A stretch of 56,995 nucleotides of DNA from an uncultured Pelagibacteraceae bacterium (GCA_902581695.1 CACHOW010000004.1:1-56995), one strand, 5' to 3'; shown: positions 1 to 10,000, numbered from the stretch's first letter. Notes: generated by a model not told the origin, from the sequence alone. Program-made: numbers and translations.

Positions 1-2
1 CA

Positions 3-434
3 GTTGCTCAAAACGAAATCACTGGAGGAACTGTTTCTCCTAGTTACATATCACCAATACAAGGTTTACAAAGACTTCAAAGAATTATGGATGAGTATGT
101 AGGAGGAATTGCTACTAACTATATGACCAATGATAATATGCTTAAAAGAGGATTGGAATTATTAGCTTGGCTAGAGGAAGATTTAGAAAAAGTAGGTGCA
201 GAGGATTATCATCAGTTAATGAGAGCTTGGGAGCTTAAACATAGAGCTTTAACCTCACAATGTGTAACTGAACACACCCTATTTAGAGAAGAAACACGTT
301 GGCCAGGGTATTATTATAGAGGAGATCATATGAAACTTGATGATGATAATTGGCATTGTCTAACTGTTTCTAGAAGAGATCCAAAAACTGGCAAATTCTC
401 TATGGAAAAGGTACCCGTGTCACATTGTAGATGA
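3..434 (+). CDS. aprA: Adenylylsulfate (APS) reductase alpha subunit, C-terminal part (truncated by window start)
   Basis: Frame is open from base 3 (VAQNEITGGTVSPSYISPIQGLQRLQRIMDEYVGG...). The C-terminus NYMTNDNMLKRGLELL..LRAWELKHRALT..HTLFREETRWPGYYYRGDHMKLDD.NWHCLTVSRRDPKTG is characteristic of AprA. Confidence 0.9.
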   Translation, partial: VAQNEITGGTVSPSYISPIQGLQRLQRIMDEYVGGIATNYMTNDNMLKRGLELLAWLEEDLEKVGAEDYHQLMRAWELKHRALTSQCVTEHTLFREETRWPGYYYRGDHMKLDDDNWHCLTVSRRDPKTGKFSMEKVPVSHCR

Positions 435-483
435 GAATGAGAAGAAGAAAGCCTCTTAAAACATATCAAATAAGTAAAAATCT

Positions 484-834
484 ATGGACCTTTTAGCTAA
501 AACTGATGAGGAAATATTTAAAATAGGCAAACCATTTTGGGAAAATTTAGTTAGATCTTCAAACCTTAAAGATTATGGTGGGTTTACCAGAGATTTTTCG
601 ACACAAATGCTTTTTGGAGCAAATGAGGTCGAACTTGGAAAACAGTGGGCTAATAATAAGATAATTACCAATTTAGATGAAACTTACGAGCCTTTTGGCA
701 CATTAAAAAGAGGCGATCACATCACTGTCCTTATTAAACAGACAAATAAAGAAATTCCAGGAGAGTTTCTAGGCAGATTAGTTCTTGGGGTTGAGGATGG
801 TGAAGTGAAGGTTTTTGGAGCAACAATTTACTAA
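484..834 (+). CDS. Conserved hypothetical protein in the apr locus
   Basis: 116-aa ORF co-directional with and close to aprA; family not recognised from sequence. Confidence 0.7.
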   Translation: MDLLAKTDEEIFKIGKPFWENLVRSSNLKDYGGFTRDFSTQMLFGANEVELGKQWANNKIITNLDETYEPFGTLKRGDHITVLIKQTNKEIPGEFLGRLVLGVEDGEVKVFGATIY

Positions 835-902
835 TTTAATTAATTGATAAAATATCAATTATAGTTTGACAATTTTTTTACTGGGTGTATTGAGAAATAT
901 AG

Positions 903-1037
903 ATGCACTTTCCTAATATAAAAATTCCCCAAAAAATTAAAGATAACAAAACCAAATTTATTAAGACTGGGATTATTTCAGCAATAGGTGCTTGTTGGGG
1001 AGTGATCTTAGTTGGAACATTTGTAACTTTTAATTAA
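903..1037 (+). CDS. Small (44 aa) single-TM hypothetical protein
   Basis: Own reading: MHFPNIKIPQKIKDNKTKFIKTGIISAIGACWGVILVGTFVTFN*. Basic N-terminus then one hydrophobic helix; sits between apr ORFs and tauE. Confidence 0.55.
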   Translation: MHFPNIKIPQKIKDNKTKFIKTGIISAIGACWGVILVGTFVTFN

Positions 1038-1065
1038 GTTATATTAATAGTTTTTTTATTTAAAG

Positions 1066-2160
1066 ATGGACGTTTTTTTACCTATAGCTCAAGTATTTGT
1101 TAATCCTATTGAAATACTTTTGTTAAGTGCAATAGTTGGTGTTCTCTCAGGTTTATTTGGTGTCGGAGGTGGTTTTCTAATGACACCTTTTTTAATTTTT
1201 ATGGGTGTTCCCCCAGCATATGCAGTTGCAAATGAAGCAAATAATATTTTAGCTACTTCTGTATCAGGATCTACAACTCATTATTTAAAAAATACTTTAG
1301 ATTATAAGATGGGTTTAATGATTGTAATTGGTGGTTCTATAGGAACTGCCTTAGGAATTTATACTTTTACATATTTTCAAGATATTGGAAAAATAGACAC
1401 CGTTATTTCTTTAGCTTATATGTACATATTAGCAATTATTGGCACATTAATGCTTGTAGAAAGTCTTGGAGAAATTGATAAAGCAAAAAAAAATATTGTA
1501 GAAAGAAAAAAATTGCACGTTCATTATTGGATACATGGCCTTCCTTTAAGAATGAGATTTCCAAAGTCAAAATTATATGAAAGTGTATTTACTCCAATCA
1601 TAATAGGACTGGCAGTTGGATTTATCGCTGCAATAATGGGGATAGGTGGTGCTTTCATTTTAGTACCAGCTATGATCTATATTATTAAAATGCCAACAAG
1701 ATTGGTTCCGGGCACTTCTTTATTTGTAACAATTTTTGTAAGTGTGATTGTTACTTTTTTACATTCTATTAACTATGGTTCTATTGACTTAATGTTAGTT
1801 GTTATGCTGGTAGTTGGATCAATAGTTGGTGTTCAAGTTGGTCAAAAACTTGGAGAACAAATTGATAGCTCAGGATTAAAAGCTTTGTTAGCAATTTTAT
1901 TATTAGTTGTTGGAATAGTCATAGCTTATGACACCTTCTTTGCTGAAGACATAAAAAAAGAAATACTTAATGGAACATCGCAAGATTTGAATTTTTTCTC
2001 AAAGTTTATAAAAGGATTTTCAGAGGATATGCCATTTTTTTATGGATTATTTTCAATCTTATTTGCTGTTATTTTAGGAATTGCTGCGGCATTTATAAGA
2101 AGATCGATTTCAAAATTTAGAAAAAAATATTTTAATAAAACTATAAAACAGTCTAAATAA
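1066..2160 (+). CDS. TauE/SafE family sulfite/organosulfur exporter
   Basis: Duplicated membrane repeat with GLFGVGGGFLMTPFLIFMGVPP and AAIMGIGGAFILVPAMIYIIKMPT motifs. Confidence 0.88.
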   Translation: MDVFLPIAQVFVNPIEILLLSAIVGVLSGLFGVGGGFLMTPFLIFMGVPPAYAVANEANNILATSVSGSTTHYLKNTLDYKMGLMIVIGGSIGTALGIYTFTYFQDIGKIDTVISLAYMYILAIIGTLMLVESLGEIDKAKKNIVERKKLHVHYWIHGLPLRMRFPKSKLYESVFTPIIIGLAVGFIAAIMGIGGAFILVPAMIYIIKMPTRLVPGTSLFVTIFVSVIVTFLHSINYGSIDLMLVVMLVVGSIVGVQVGQKLGEQIDSSGLKALLAILLLVVGIVIAYDTFFAEDIKKEILNGTSQDLNFFSKFIKGFSEDMPFFYGLFSILFAVILGIAAAFIRRSISKFRKKYFNKTIKQSK

Positions 2161-3226
2161 AAAATTTTAAATAAATTTCTATTGTTGATATAGAAATTAT
2201 TCCAACAGTTAACATAGCTACAAAACCAACAATAAACGGCTTATAACCCATATTTCTAATATCTTTTAAATTAGTTGAAAGACCTATTGCAGCCATAGCC
2301 ATCGTTAAAAAAATTTTAGATGATATTTGAATAAATTCTATTGTTTTTATCCAGCTATCTTCATTGTAAGTTGCAAAAATTTGATCCCCTATATTTCTTA
2401 AAATAATCATCCCAATAAAACCTAAAACAAAATATGGAAAAATATTTAAAATCGAATAATTTCTCTCTTTTCTTTGTCCTCTGTTGTATAAAAATGCAAA
2501 CAAAGGGATCATAATAATTAAAAAAGTATTTCTAATAAGTTTAGTTACAGTTGCGATATTTAAAGTCTCCGGACTATTAAATTGTTGATCATAAATAAGA
2601 CCTGCAGCAGCAACTTGTGAGGTCTCATGAATCGAGGTTCCTAAAAAAAGACCTATAAATAAAGAGTTTCCTTCAAAATAAAAATTTGCAAAATATGGGT
2701 ATATCAACATAGACAATATTCCAAAAAGAGTAATATTTGCTATTGCATAAGATACTTCATTTTTATTAGCTTTTATTACAGGAGCGGTAGCCATAATCGC
2801 TGTAGTTCCACAAACAGTGCTTCCAATTGATATTAAGTAAGCCATTCTAGTTGGAATCTTCAGTTTTTTAATTAAAAGTTTAATGACTATAAGAATACTT
2901 ATTATACAAATAATAATCAGTGGAATTGCAATCTTACCAAAATCTAAAAATTCAAATGGTTTTAATTGAATCCCAAGACAAATAATGCCTAGTTTCAAAA
3001 TATAATCTCGTGAAAAATCTAAACCTTTTTGAAAACTTTCTCTTATACTGAAAAAATTTCCAAAAAAAATTCCAAGAAGTATTGATATCATTGCAGTTGA
3101 TATAGGACTCTTGTCATATCCTAAAATTTCGATACCAATTATATTATTAAATCCTTGGGAGAGGGTATAAAGTACAAAAGCGAGAACAATACCTGGTAAA
3201 AGAACCAAATAATTTTTGTAAAACAT
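2153..3226 (-). CDS. YeiH/UPF0324-family putative sulfate exporter (Cons_hypoth698)
   Basis: LGIICLGIQLKPFEFLDFG, GSTVCGTTAIMATAPVIKA, SIHETSQVAAAG and KIFLTMAMAAIGLSTNL motifs. Confidence 0.85.
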   Translation of the reverse strand: MFYKNYLVLLPGIVLAFVLYTLSQGFNNIIGIEILGYDKSPISTAMISILLGIFFGNFFSIRESFQKGLDFSRDYILKLGIICLGIQLKPFEFLDFGKIAIPLIIICIISILIVIKLLIKKLKIPTRMAYLISIGSTVCGTTAIMATAPVIKANKNEVSYAIANITLFGILSMLIYPYFANFYFEGNSLFIGLFLGTSIHETSQVAAAGLIYDQQFNSPETLNIATVTKLIRNTFLIIMIPLFAFLYNRGQRKERNYSILNIFPYFVLGFIGMIILRNIGDQIFATYNEDSWIKTIEFIQISSKIFLTMAMAAIGLSTNLKDIRNMGYKPFIVGFVAMLTVGIISISTIEIYLKFFI

Positions 3227-3241
3227 GATTTGAGTGGCTAA

Positions 3242-4408
3242 TTAAGCACTTCTGTAAAGTTTAGTCATAACAAATTCTTTATGACCAAGAGCTTCTGCAC
3301 ACGTTAATCTTCCATTTGCAACTCTTAAAGTTGTTTCTATCAGCCTATCTCCTGCTTCAGATAAGTTCATTTCTCTTGAAAGAATTTTTGATACATCACA
3401 ATCAATGTGTTCACCCATTCCTTTAACAGTTAAAGGATTAGCTGTTAATTTAACAACTGGCTCAATTGGATTGCCAACAATGTTTCCTTGTCCTGTTGGA
3501 AATAAATGAATATTAAATCCCGCAGCAGCTTGTAGTGTTACACACTCAGCTGCAGCCGATGATGTATCCATAAAATATAAACCTTTACCTTTTTTTGGTT
3601 CTTCAGCTGGTTCTAAAACATCCACAAATTTACAATTACCAATTTTTTGAAAATTGCCAAATGCCTTTTCTTCAATTGTAGTTAAACCACCGGCAATATT
3701 ACCTGCAGTTGGTTGACTTTCAGATAAATCATCAGTTGCTTCTTTTAAAATAAAGTCGTTATACGCACTCCAAGTTTTCATAAATTTATCAGAAGCCTCT
3801 TTAGTTGCTCCCCTTGTTGCACAAACTTTTTCAGCTCCTGTAAGCTCAGATGTTTCACCAAAACATAAATGTACACCTAATGGCTCAAGTTTATCCATTA
3901 AATTTCCAACTGTTGGATTAGACGCTAAACCAGATGTGGTGTCTGACTCACCACACTTAACAGAAATCCATAAATCACTTATAGGACACTCTTCTCTTTG
4001 TTTTTCAGATGCCCACATAACAAATTCTTGAGCTTTTTTAGAAGCTTTCATTACTGTTCCAATATCACCGGTACGCTCAATATGAAAACCTTCGACTGGT
4101 TTTCCAGTCTTTGCTATTCCATCAACAATCTTTTTAGTCCACTTGGGTTCAATTCCAATTACAATTACAGCAGCAACATTTGGATTACTGCCTGTCCCTA
4201 TCATAGTTCTAAAGTGTAACTCCAAGTCAGCCCCAAACTGAAGTCTGCCATATGAGTGAGGAAGTGCAATCGTGCCTTTGATATTGTTCGATACTGCCTC
4301 GGCACAAGCATTTGAAATATCATCTACTGGAAGAATAATTACATGATTTCTTGTTCCTGATCTTCCATTTTCTCTTTTATAACCTAAAAAACTCTTTGGA
4401 ATTTCCAT
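3242..4408 (-). CDS. suyB: UxaA-family lyase, probable (R)-sulfolactate sulfo-lyase beta subunit
   Basis: [41 protein letters not shown] and [18 protein letters not shown] (altronate dehydratase-type large domain). Adjacent SAF-domain small subunit and xsc favour SuyB over altronate dehydratase. Confidence 0.75.
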   Translation of the reverse strand: MEIPKSFLGYKRENGRSGTRNHVIILPVDDISNACAEAVSNNIKGTIALPHSYGRLQFGADLELHFRTMIGTGSNPNVAAVIVIGIEPKWTKKIVDGIAKTGKPVEGFHIERTGDIGTVMKASKKAQEFVMWASEKQREECPISDLWISVKCGESDTTSGLASNPTVGNLMDKLEPLGVHLCFGETSELTGAEKVCATRGATKEASDKFMKTWSAYNDFILKEATDDLSESQPTAGNIAGGLTTIEEKAFGNFQKIGNCKFVDVLEPAEEPKKGKGLYFMDTSSAAAECVTLQAAAGFNIHLFPTGQGNIVGNPIEPVVKLTANPLTVKGMGEHIDCDVSKILSREMNLSEAGDRLIETTLRVANGRLTCAEALGHKEFVMTKLYRSA

Positions 4409-4409
4409 A

Positions 4410-4694
4410 TTACCACTTTTTTGTTTTCACGTTATGAACATGAACATGTTCACCTTTTTTTATAGATTTAATAACTTTTCCAATATCATGACCATATTTA
4501 AGAATTGTATCTCCTTCTTTTAGATCAACCATAGCAATTTTGTGCCCTAGTGGAATTTCAGCTACTGATTGAATATTAACAGAGTCATCATTTTCCATAA
4601 TCCAACAATTGCATTCTTGTTTTGGAGTGATTTTTTCAACAACTACAACACCCACGTTGTCTTTTTGGTCGTGAATAATGATATCTGTAGCCAT
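4410..4694 (-). CDS. suyA: SAF-domain protein, probable (R)-sulfolactate sulfo-lyase alpha subunit
   Basis: [27 protein letters not shown]... [28 protein letters not shown] (SAF/UxaA N-terminal motif). Internal ATG at 4694 preferred over the ORF-track start at 4751. Confidence 0.75.
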   Translation of the reverse strand: MATDIIIHDQKDNVGVVVVEKITPKQECNCWIMENDDSVNIQSVAEIPLGHKIAMVDLKEGDTILKYGHDIGKVIKSIKKGEHVHVHNVKTKKW

Positions 4695-4811
4695 AAATAT
4701 AGTGTCGATTTGTTTGTTTGAAATTTCGAAAAACTTATATATTAATCGCAAAAATTAACAATTAATTTTTTATAAAATTATTACACTTACTAGTTTAGAA
4801 AGGTTCTACAA

Positions 4812-6596
4812 ATGGCAAAAATGACAACAGAAGAAGCTTTTGTAAAAGTTTTACAAATGCACGGTATAGAACATGCGTTTGGAATTATTGGATCAGCATT
4901 TATGCCAATCTCAGATATTTTTCCTGATGCGGGAATTACTTTTTGGGATGTTGCTCATGAAACTAATGGTGGATTAATCGCTGATGGTTACACAAGATCC
5001 ACTGGAAAGATGTCAATGGTCATTGCTCAAAATGGTCCTGGTATTACAGGATTGGTAACACCAATTAAAACTGCATATTGGAATCATACACCTTTATTAC
5101 TAGTAACACCCCAGGCAGCTAATAAAACTATGGGTCAAGGAGGTTTTCAAGAAGTTGAACAAATGAACCTATTTAAAGATATGGTTTGTTATCAAGAAGA
5201 AGTGAGAGACCCATCTAGGATGGCAGAAGTTTTAAATAGAGTTATTGAAAAAGCAATTAGAGGTTCGGCGCCAGCTCAAATAAATGTTCCAAGAGATTAT
5301 TGGACACAAGTAATTGATATTGAACTCCCACCAATAGTCAGACTAGAAAGACAAGGAGGCGGAGCAGAAGCAATTTCAAAAGCAGCAGACCTTTTATCAA
5401 ATGCGAAGTTTCCAGTTATTTTATCAGGAGCTGGAGTTGTGATAGGTGGAGCCATTGAAGAAACAAAAAAGCTTGCAGAAAAATTAGACTCACCAGTATG
5501 TTCCGGTTATCAACACAATGATAGTTTTCCAGGAAGTCATCCTTTAGCTGTTGGCCCATTAGGATATAATGGATCAAAAGCTGCAATGGAATTAATTTCA
5601 AAAGCAGATGTAGTTTTAGCTTTAGGAACAAGATTAAATCCATTTTCAACATTACCAGGTTATGGAATTGATTATTGGCCTAAAAATGCAAATATTATCC
5701 AAGTTGACATAAATCCAGATAGAATTGGACTAACAAAAAAAGTAACAGTGGGTATTAGCGGTGATGCAAAGTTAGTTGCTCAACAAATTTTAGAGAAATT
5801 ATCTACTAGCGCAGGTGACACTGATAGACAAAAAAGAAAAGATTTTATTCATCAAACTAAATCTGCATGGTTACAAAAACTATCAAGTCTTGATCATGAA
5901 GATGATGATGAGGGTACAGTTTGGAATAAAGAAGCAAGAGAAAGAGATGCTGATAGAATGTCTCCAAGACAAGCTTGGAGAGCAATCCAAGTGGGTATGC
6001 CAGAAGACGTTATAATCTCAAGTGACATTGGTAATAATTGTGCAATCGGTAATGCATATCCAACATTTGAAAAACCTAGAAAATACTTAGCTCCAGGTTT
6101 ATTTGGTCCTTGTGGTTATGGTTTTCCATCAATTTTAGGAGCTAAAATTGGATGTCCTGATACACCAGTAATTGGTTTTGCTGGTGATGGTGCATTTGGA
6201 ATTAGTATGAATGAAATGAGCTCATGTGCTCGTGAAGAATGGCCCGCTATCACAATGGTTATTTTTAGAAATTATCAGTGGGGTGCGGAAAAAAGAAATA
6301 CTACACTTTGGTTTGATAATAATTTTATTGGAACAGAATTAGATCCTGAATTAAGTTATGCAAAAGTAGCTGATGCTTGTGGTCTTAAAGGTGTAACAGT
6401 TAAATCCATGGAAGAAACAACCTCAGCTATTAAACAATCTTGCGAAGATCAAAAAAAAGGAATTACAACTTTTATTGAGGTCATTCTAAACCAAGAACTT
6501 GGTGAGCCCTTCAGAAGAGATGCAATGAAAAAACCTGTTAAAGTGGCTGGGATTAAAAAAGAAGACATGAAAAAACAACCTTCTTTAAATTCTTAA
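4812..6596 (+). CDS. xsc: Sulfoacetaldehyde acetyltransferase (ThDP-dependent)
   Basis: 594-aa ThDP enzyme; MTTEEAFVKVLQMHGIEHAFGIIGSAFMPISDIFP, AQNGPGITGLVTPIKTAYWNHTPLLLVTPQ, GDGAFGISMNEM are typical of Xsc. Confidence 0.92.
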   Translation: MAKMTTEEAFVKVLQMHGIEHAFGIIGSAFMPISDIFPDAGITFWDVAHETNGGLIADGYTRSTGKMSMVIAQNGPGITGLVTPIKTAYWNHTPLLLVTPQAANKTMGQGGFQEVEQMNLFKDMVCYQEEVRDPSRMAEVLNRVIEKAIRGSAPAQINVPRDYWTQVIDIELPPIVRLERQGGGAEAISKAADLLSNAKFPVILSGAGVVIGGAIEETKKLAEKLDSPVCSGYQHNDSFPGSHPLAVGPLGYNGSKAAMELISKADVVLALGTRLNPFSTLPGYGIDYWPKNANIIQVDINPDRIGLTKKVTVGISGDAKLVAQQILEKLSTSAGDTDRQKRKDFIHQTKSAWLQKLSSLDHEDDDEGTVWNKEARERDADRMSPRQAWRAIQVGMPEDVIISSDIGNNCAIGNAYPTFEKPRKYLAPGLFGPCGYGFPSILGAKIGCPDTPVIGFAGDGAFGISMNEMSSCAREEWPAITMVIFRNYQWGAEKRNTTLWFDNNFIGTELDPELSYAKVADACGLKGVTVKSMEETTSAIKQSCEDQKKGITTFIEVILNQELGEPFRRDAMKKPVKVAGIKKEDMKKQPSLNS

Positions 6597-6635
6597 GAAC
6601 TTTAAAATATAACTCATTTAGCGTAGTCTTTCTTC

Positions 6636-8324
6636 ATGAATAAAATTCTATCTTATTCGATTATTTTATTAATTTTATTTGCATGGTGGTCTTCCTTAAC
6701 GATTGGTCTATCCTCAGATGAATATTTCCATCATATTAATGGCCTTGTAAGATATAAATTTTTAATTTCTTTAGGCGAGATACAAAAATTTGAGTTTAGA
6801 AATAATCAATTTTATCCAGGCCTATATGACACAATTTCTTATGGATTAGGACAAATAGTTTTTTTAATTAATAAGAAACTCTATGCAAACAACATAGATG
6901 TTATAATGCATTTTGTTAATATATCATTTTCAACTTTAAGTATTTTAGGTCTTTATCTATTAACTCAAAGATTGTTTGATAAAAAGATTGCATTAATCAC
7001 GTCTTTACTCACTTTACTTAATCCTTTTTTCTTTGGACATATGGGAATGAATTCAAAAGATGTTATCGTTTTTTTTGCTTTTATTTGGTCTTGTTATTAT
7101 TTTTATCGTTATTGTACAGAAGACAAAGGATTTTTTAAAAACCTTATTTTATTTTCTTTATTTTTTGGTTTTGGCTGCGGTGTAAGACTAACTTTTGTTG
7201 TTGTTATTTTTCCTGTAATTATTTTAGGTCTATTTTATCTCTTCAGAAAGTATAGATCTAATTATTTGTATTTAGCTAAAAGATTAATTTTACACATACC
7301 AACAGTTTTTTTTATATCAGTAATCTTAGTTATTTTATGTTGGCCACATATAATGGTAGAAATAAATAAAGGTAATTTTTTTGAATTTATATCCTTAGTT
7401 ATAAAAAATACGATTAATTGGAATGATGGTCCTAAGATAGGATTGTTAAACGGAGATTTTTACGAGGTTTTTAATACACCCAAAAGCTATTTTTTAACCG
7501 TTGTAGTTTATAGATTACCTTTTTATTTCTCTTTGTTAATTATTGCGTCCTATTTTTTATTTTTTTTAAAAAAACTTGACATAGGAAATGAAATTAAAAA
7601 CTATAATCAAAAGTTTTTCTCAGTGAATTTAATTGCTTTTTTTCCAGTTTTTTTAGCACTCATCTTAGGAGTAAATATCTATGATAATTTAAGATTATTC
7701 TTATTTATAATTCCACTTTTTTGTATAATCGCAGCATTATCTTTAGATTATTTATTTAAAACTTTTAAAGAATCTTTATCAACAAAGATAGGTTTAGTTA
7801 CTATTTTAATATTATTTTCATTATCTTTCTACAGATTCATCATTCTTACTCCATATCAATATACTTATGTTAATTACAGTTATCCGTCATTAGGTAAAAG
7901 TGTGGAAAAATTTGAACAAGATTACTGGGGTACGTCTTACAAAGAACTTGTTAATAACTTAGGAAATAAATTCTCAAAAGAAGAAATTCAAAGATTTAAA
8001 ATCGCTGATTGTTACGGTGGTGATAGTACATTGTTATATTATTTAAATAAAAATTTTGGTGTTAAAAGATTATATAACATTGACGAACGACCCCTAAGAG
8101 CAACCCATATCGTTTTAACTAATAGAGCATTTTTAAATGCAATAAATAATCCAAGTGTTAAGGATTTGGTTAATGAAAAAGGCATCATACTCTTATCAGA
8201 TATGGAGAAAGTTGTAAGATCCCCAAATGTAAAAACTACTTGCTTTACTCAATATTCAGGAAAAGATGAAGTTGTAGTCTTTAGAGATGGAGCAGCTTTA
8301 TCTTCTTTAAGAAAATTAGATTAA
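6636..8324 (+). CDS. Multi-TM glycosyltransferase, PMT/ArnT-like (GT-C fold)
   Basis: N-terminal ...SSDEYFHHINGLVRY... acidic loop, ~10 hydrophobic segments, NPFFFGHMGMNSKDVIVFFAF. Confidence 0.7.
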   Translation: MNKILSYSIILLILFAWWSSLTIGLSSDEYFHHINGLVRYKFLISLGEIQKFEFRNNQFYPGLYDTISYGLGQIVFLINKKLYANNIDVIMHFVNISFSTLSILGLYLLTQRLFDKKIALITSLLTLLNPFFFGHMGMNSKDVIVFFAFIWSCYYFYRYCTEDKGFFKNLILFSLFFGFGCGVRLTFVVVIFPVIILGLFYLFRKYRSNYLYLAKRLILHIPTVFFISVILVILCWPHIMVEINKGNFFEFISLVIKNTINWNDGPKIGLLNGDFYEVFNTPKSYFLTVVVYRLPFYFSLLIIASYFLFFLKKLDIGNEIKNYNQKFFSVNLIAFFPVFLALILGVNIYDNLRLFLFIIPLFCIIAALSLDYLFKTFKESLSTKIGLVTILILFSLSFYRFIILTPYQYTYVNYSYPSLGKSVEKFEQDYWGTSYKELVNNLGNKFSKEEIQRFKIADCYGGDSTLLYYLNKNFGVKRLYNIDERPLRATHIVLTNRAFLNAINNPSVKDLVNEKGIILLSDMEKVVRSPNVKTTCFTQYSGKDEVVVFRDGAALSSLRKLD

Positions 8325-8354
8325 GAGGTTCGTTCTGTTGCCAGGTGTCCTTAA
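8321..8354. repeat. GGGGCGTTCTGTTGCCAGGTG hairpin-like element, copy 1
   Basis: ttaagaggttcgttctgttgccaggtgtccttaa; outer arms ttaag/cttaa; shares cgttctgttgccaggtg exactly with copies 4 and 5. Confidence 0.8.
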
Positions 8355-8361
8355 ACTATAA

Positions 8362-8526
8362 TTATTTATTTCCAACTCGAGTCAACAAACCACCAACAAC
8401 TATTAATACAATAGGAGTAAATGATGATAATGGTCCCATAAACCCTGTTAGATTTATGTTTCCAAAATTTCCCAATAAGAAATCTGCTGCGCCAAGTGCT
8501 ATTAATATGTAACCAAGTATTTGCAT
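8362..8526 (-). CDS. Small (54 aa) membrane protein
   Basis: Own reading: MQILGYILIALGAADFLLGNFGNINLTGFMGPLSSFTPIVLIVVGGLLTRVGNK*; two hydrophobic segments, just downstream of the zinc-ribbon ORF on the same strand. Confidence 0.55.
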   Translation of the reverse strand: MQILGYILIALGAADFLLGNFGNINLTGFMGPLSSFTPIVLIVVGGLLTRVGNK

Positions 8527-8535
8527 AAATGTACT

Positions 8536-8793
8536 TTATTTTGTTACAGGTGTACCATCAAGATAATAATTATTTTGATCCAGAACACTTGTGTGCCAGT
8601 TACTTTTGCAATGTTGACATTCTACAAAAGGTTGAGATTTTTCACCTGCTGGAATTAAAGGAATGAAAAAAAGTCTAAAGTAGTCCTTACTTGTTTTGAC
8701 TAAATATCTTTTTATGAAATTACAATTTGGGCAAATAAATTTGCCTTCTGCTTCTGTAAAATATTTCGGTCCATTTCCAAAAATAATAATCAT
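8536..8793 (-). CDS. Zinc-ribbon domain protein
   Basis: CPNC...CQHC zinc knuckle pair, FFIPLIPAG typical of the small zinc_ribbon family. Confidence 0.7.
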   Translation of the reverse strand: MIIIFGNGPKYFTEAEGKFICPNCNFIKRYLVKTSKDYFRLFFIPLIPAGEKSQPFVECQHCKSNWHTSVLDQNNYYLDGTPVTK

Positions 8794-8794
8794 A

Positions 8795-8822
8795 TATAAG
8801 GGGCATTCTGTTTCACCCTATA
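8795..8822. repeat. GGGGC..TTCTGT hairpin-like element, copy 2 (divergent)
   Basis: tataaggggcattctgtttcaccctata; arms tata(a)ggg/ccctata. Confidence 0.6.
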
Positions 8823-8859
8823 ATTTAAATACTAACAGAAAATAAAGACTTTTTGAAAC

Positions 8860-8888
8860 ACTTCAATGTATTCTTCAATGTAAGTTTC
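8860..8888 (+). repeat. CTTCAATG repeats upstream of the secreted lyase-like ORF
   Basis: acttcaatgtattcttcaatgtaagtttc; related to 10046-10085. Confidence 0.75.
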
Positions 8889-8948
8889 TCATATTTGGCA
8901 GAAACCTTGTTTCTCGACTTCATTGTTATAAGGAGGTAAATTTAGAAA

Positions 8949-9998
8949 ATGTTAAAGATAGCATTAATACTAATTTATTTACTATTTAGTTCATCAACAG
9001 TTTTTGCAAATAAAATTGATTGGAAAAAGTGTTTAGGTGAAAATGATACTTCATCATCTTATTCAGCAAAACCTGCTTATTGTTATGGAATTGACTTAAA
9101 GTTACGTTCAGAAAAAGAAATAAAAATATTTATTTATAATCAAAATAATCAAGAAAAATTAGAAAATGATCAAAAAAAAGAATTACCAAAATTATTTGAT
9201 AAAAATAACAAATTAATCAAAGATCTAATTAAATATAAAGAATATATTAAAGTAGTTGAGGAAGATTTTTCAAAAGAATTTAAATATAAAAAAAAAATTT
9301 ATAAAAAAAAATTTCGCTATGACTACACTTTGGTCGGTACACCTAAAAAAAAATATATTGATGCTTTCAAAAAATCTATGAATATAAGCAATCAAGAGAT
9401 GGTTATTACTCTTAGACCTGGTACTAGACAATGGAAAGGTGATAAAAAAAATCGAACAGAAAGAGCAGAATGGGGATTTTATATAATCAATCCTTTAACT
9501 AAATTAATTAATAAAGATAAATTCATCAGGATTGCATTTGATTTTAAATTACCAAAAAATAGTAAAGATTTATTTAAAAACAAAAGAACCATGATTTTTC
9601 AAGCAAAACATGATGGGAACAACAATAACAATATGCCCGGATGGAGTCCTGCATTTGCTTTTTATGTTCAAAAAGGAGGTTCGGCAACTTGTGTTGATTA
9701 TAACAATCAGAGAGATAATATTAATGATCAAATTTATAATAATACTCCTATAAGGATTACAAATATTTATGATGGAAATTGGCATAGAGTAGTTTTTCTA
9801 ATTAAGTACGGTAATGGAAAAAAAGAGGGGCATTGTTCAGTAAAAATAAATGATGAACTTATATTTTCAAAAGTATTTTACGATAACGATTTACTGCCAA
9901 AAGATAATATATTGACTAGATTTGGTGTTTATCGTGATGAGTATGATAAAATTCAGGAAGTTACTTTTGATAATATTGAAGTTGGTTATTACAAATAA
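8949..9998 (+). CDS. Secreted protein, possible polysaccharide lyase-like (heparin lyase I fold)
   Basis: Signal peptide MLKIALILIYLLFSSSTVFA; C-terminal half ...IFQAKHDG...SPAFAFYVQ...DGNWHRVVFLIKYG...FGVYRDEYDKIQEVTFDNIEVG resembles polysaccharide lyase / LamG-like jelly-roll. AAGGAGGT SD at ~8930. Confidence 0.5.
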   Translation: MLKIALILIYLLFSSSTVFANKIDWKKCLGENDTSSSYSAKPAYCYGIDLKLRSEKEIKIFIYNQNNQEKLENDQKKELPKLFDKNNKLIKDLIKYKEYIKVVEEDFSKEFKYKKKIYKKKFRYDYTLVGTPKKKYIDAFKKSMNISNQEMVITLRPGTRQWKGDKKNRTERAEWGFYIINPLTKLINKDKFIRIAFDFKLPKNSKDLFKNKRTMIFQAKHDGNNNNNMPGWSPAFAFYVQKGGSATCVDYNNQRDNINDQIYNNTPIRITNIYDGNWHRVVFLIKYGNGKKEGHCSVKINDELIFSKVFYDNDLLPKDNILTRFGVYRDEYDKIQEVTFDNIEVGYYK

Positions 9999-10000
9999 TT

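Noticed and set aside
3998-4219. Plus-strand 73-aa ORF
   Set aside because: Antisense inside suyB; composition typical of a shadow ORF.
5416-5652. Minus-strand 78-aa ORF (and 5815-6015 plus alternative frame)
   Set aside because: Embedded in the clearly coding xsc frame; Leu-rich low-complexity shadow translation.
9570-9785. Minus-strand 71-aa ORF
   Set aside because: Antisense to the lyase-like CDS; Ile/Asn-rich shadow ORF.
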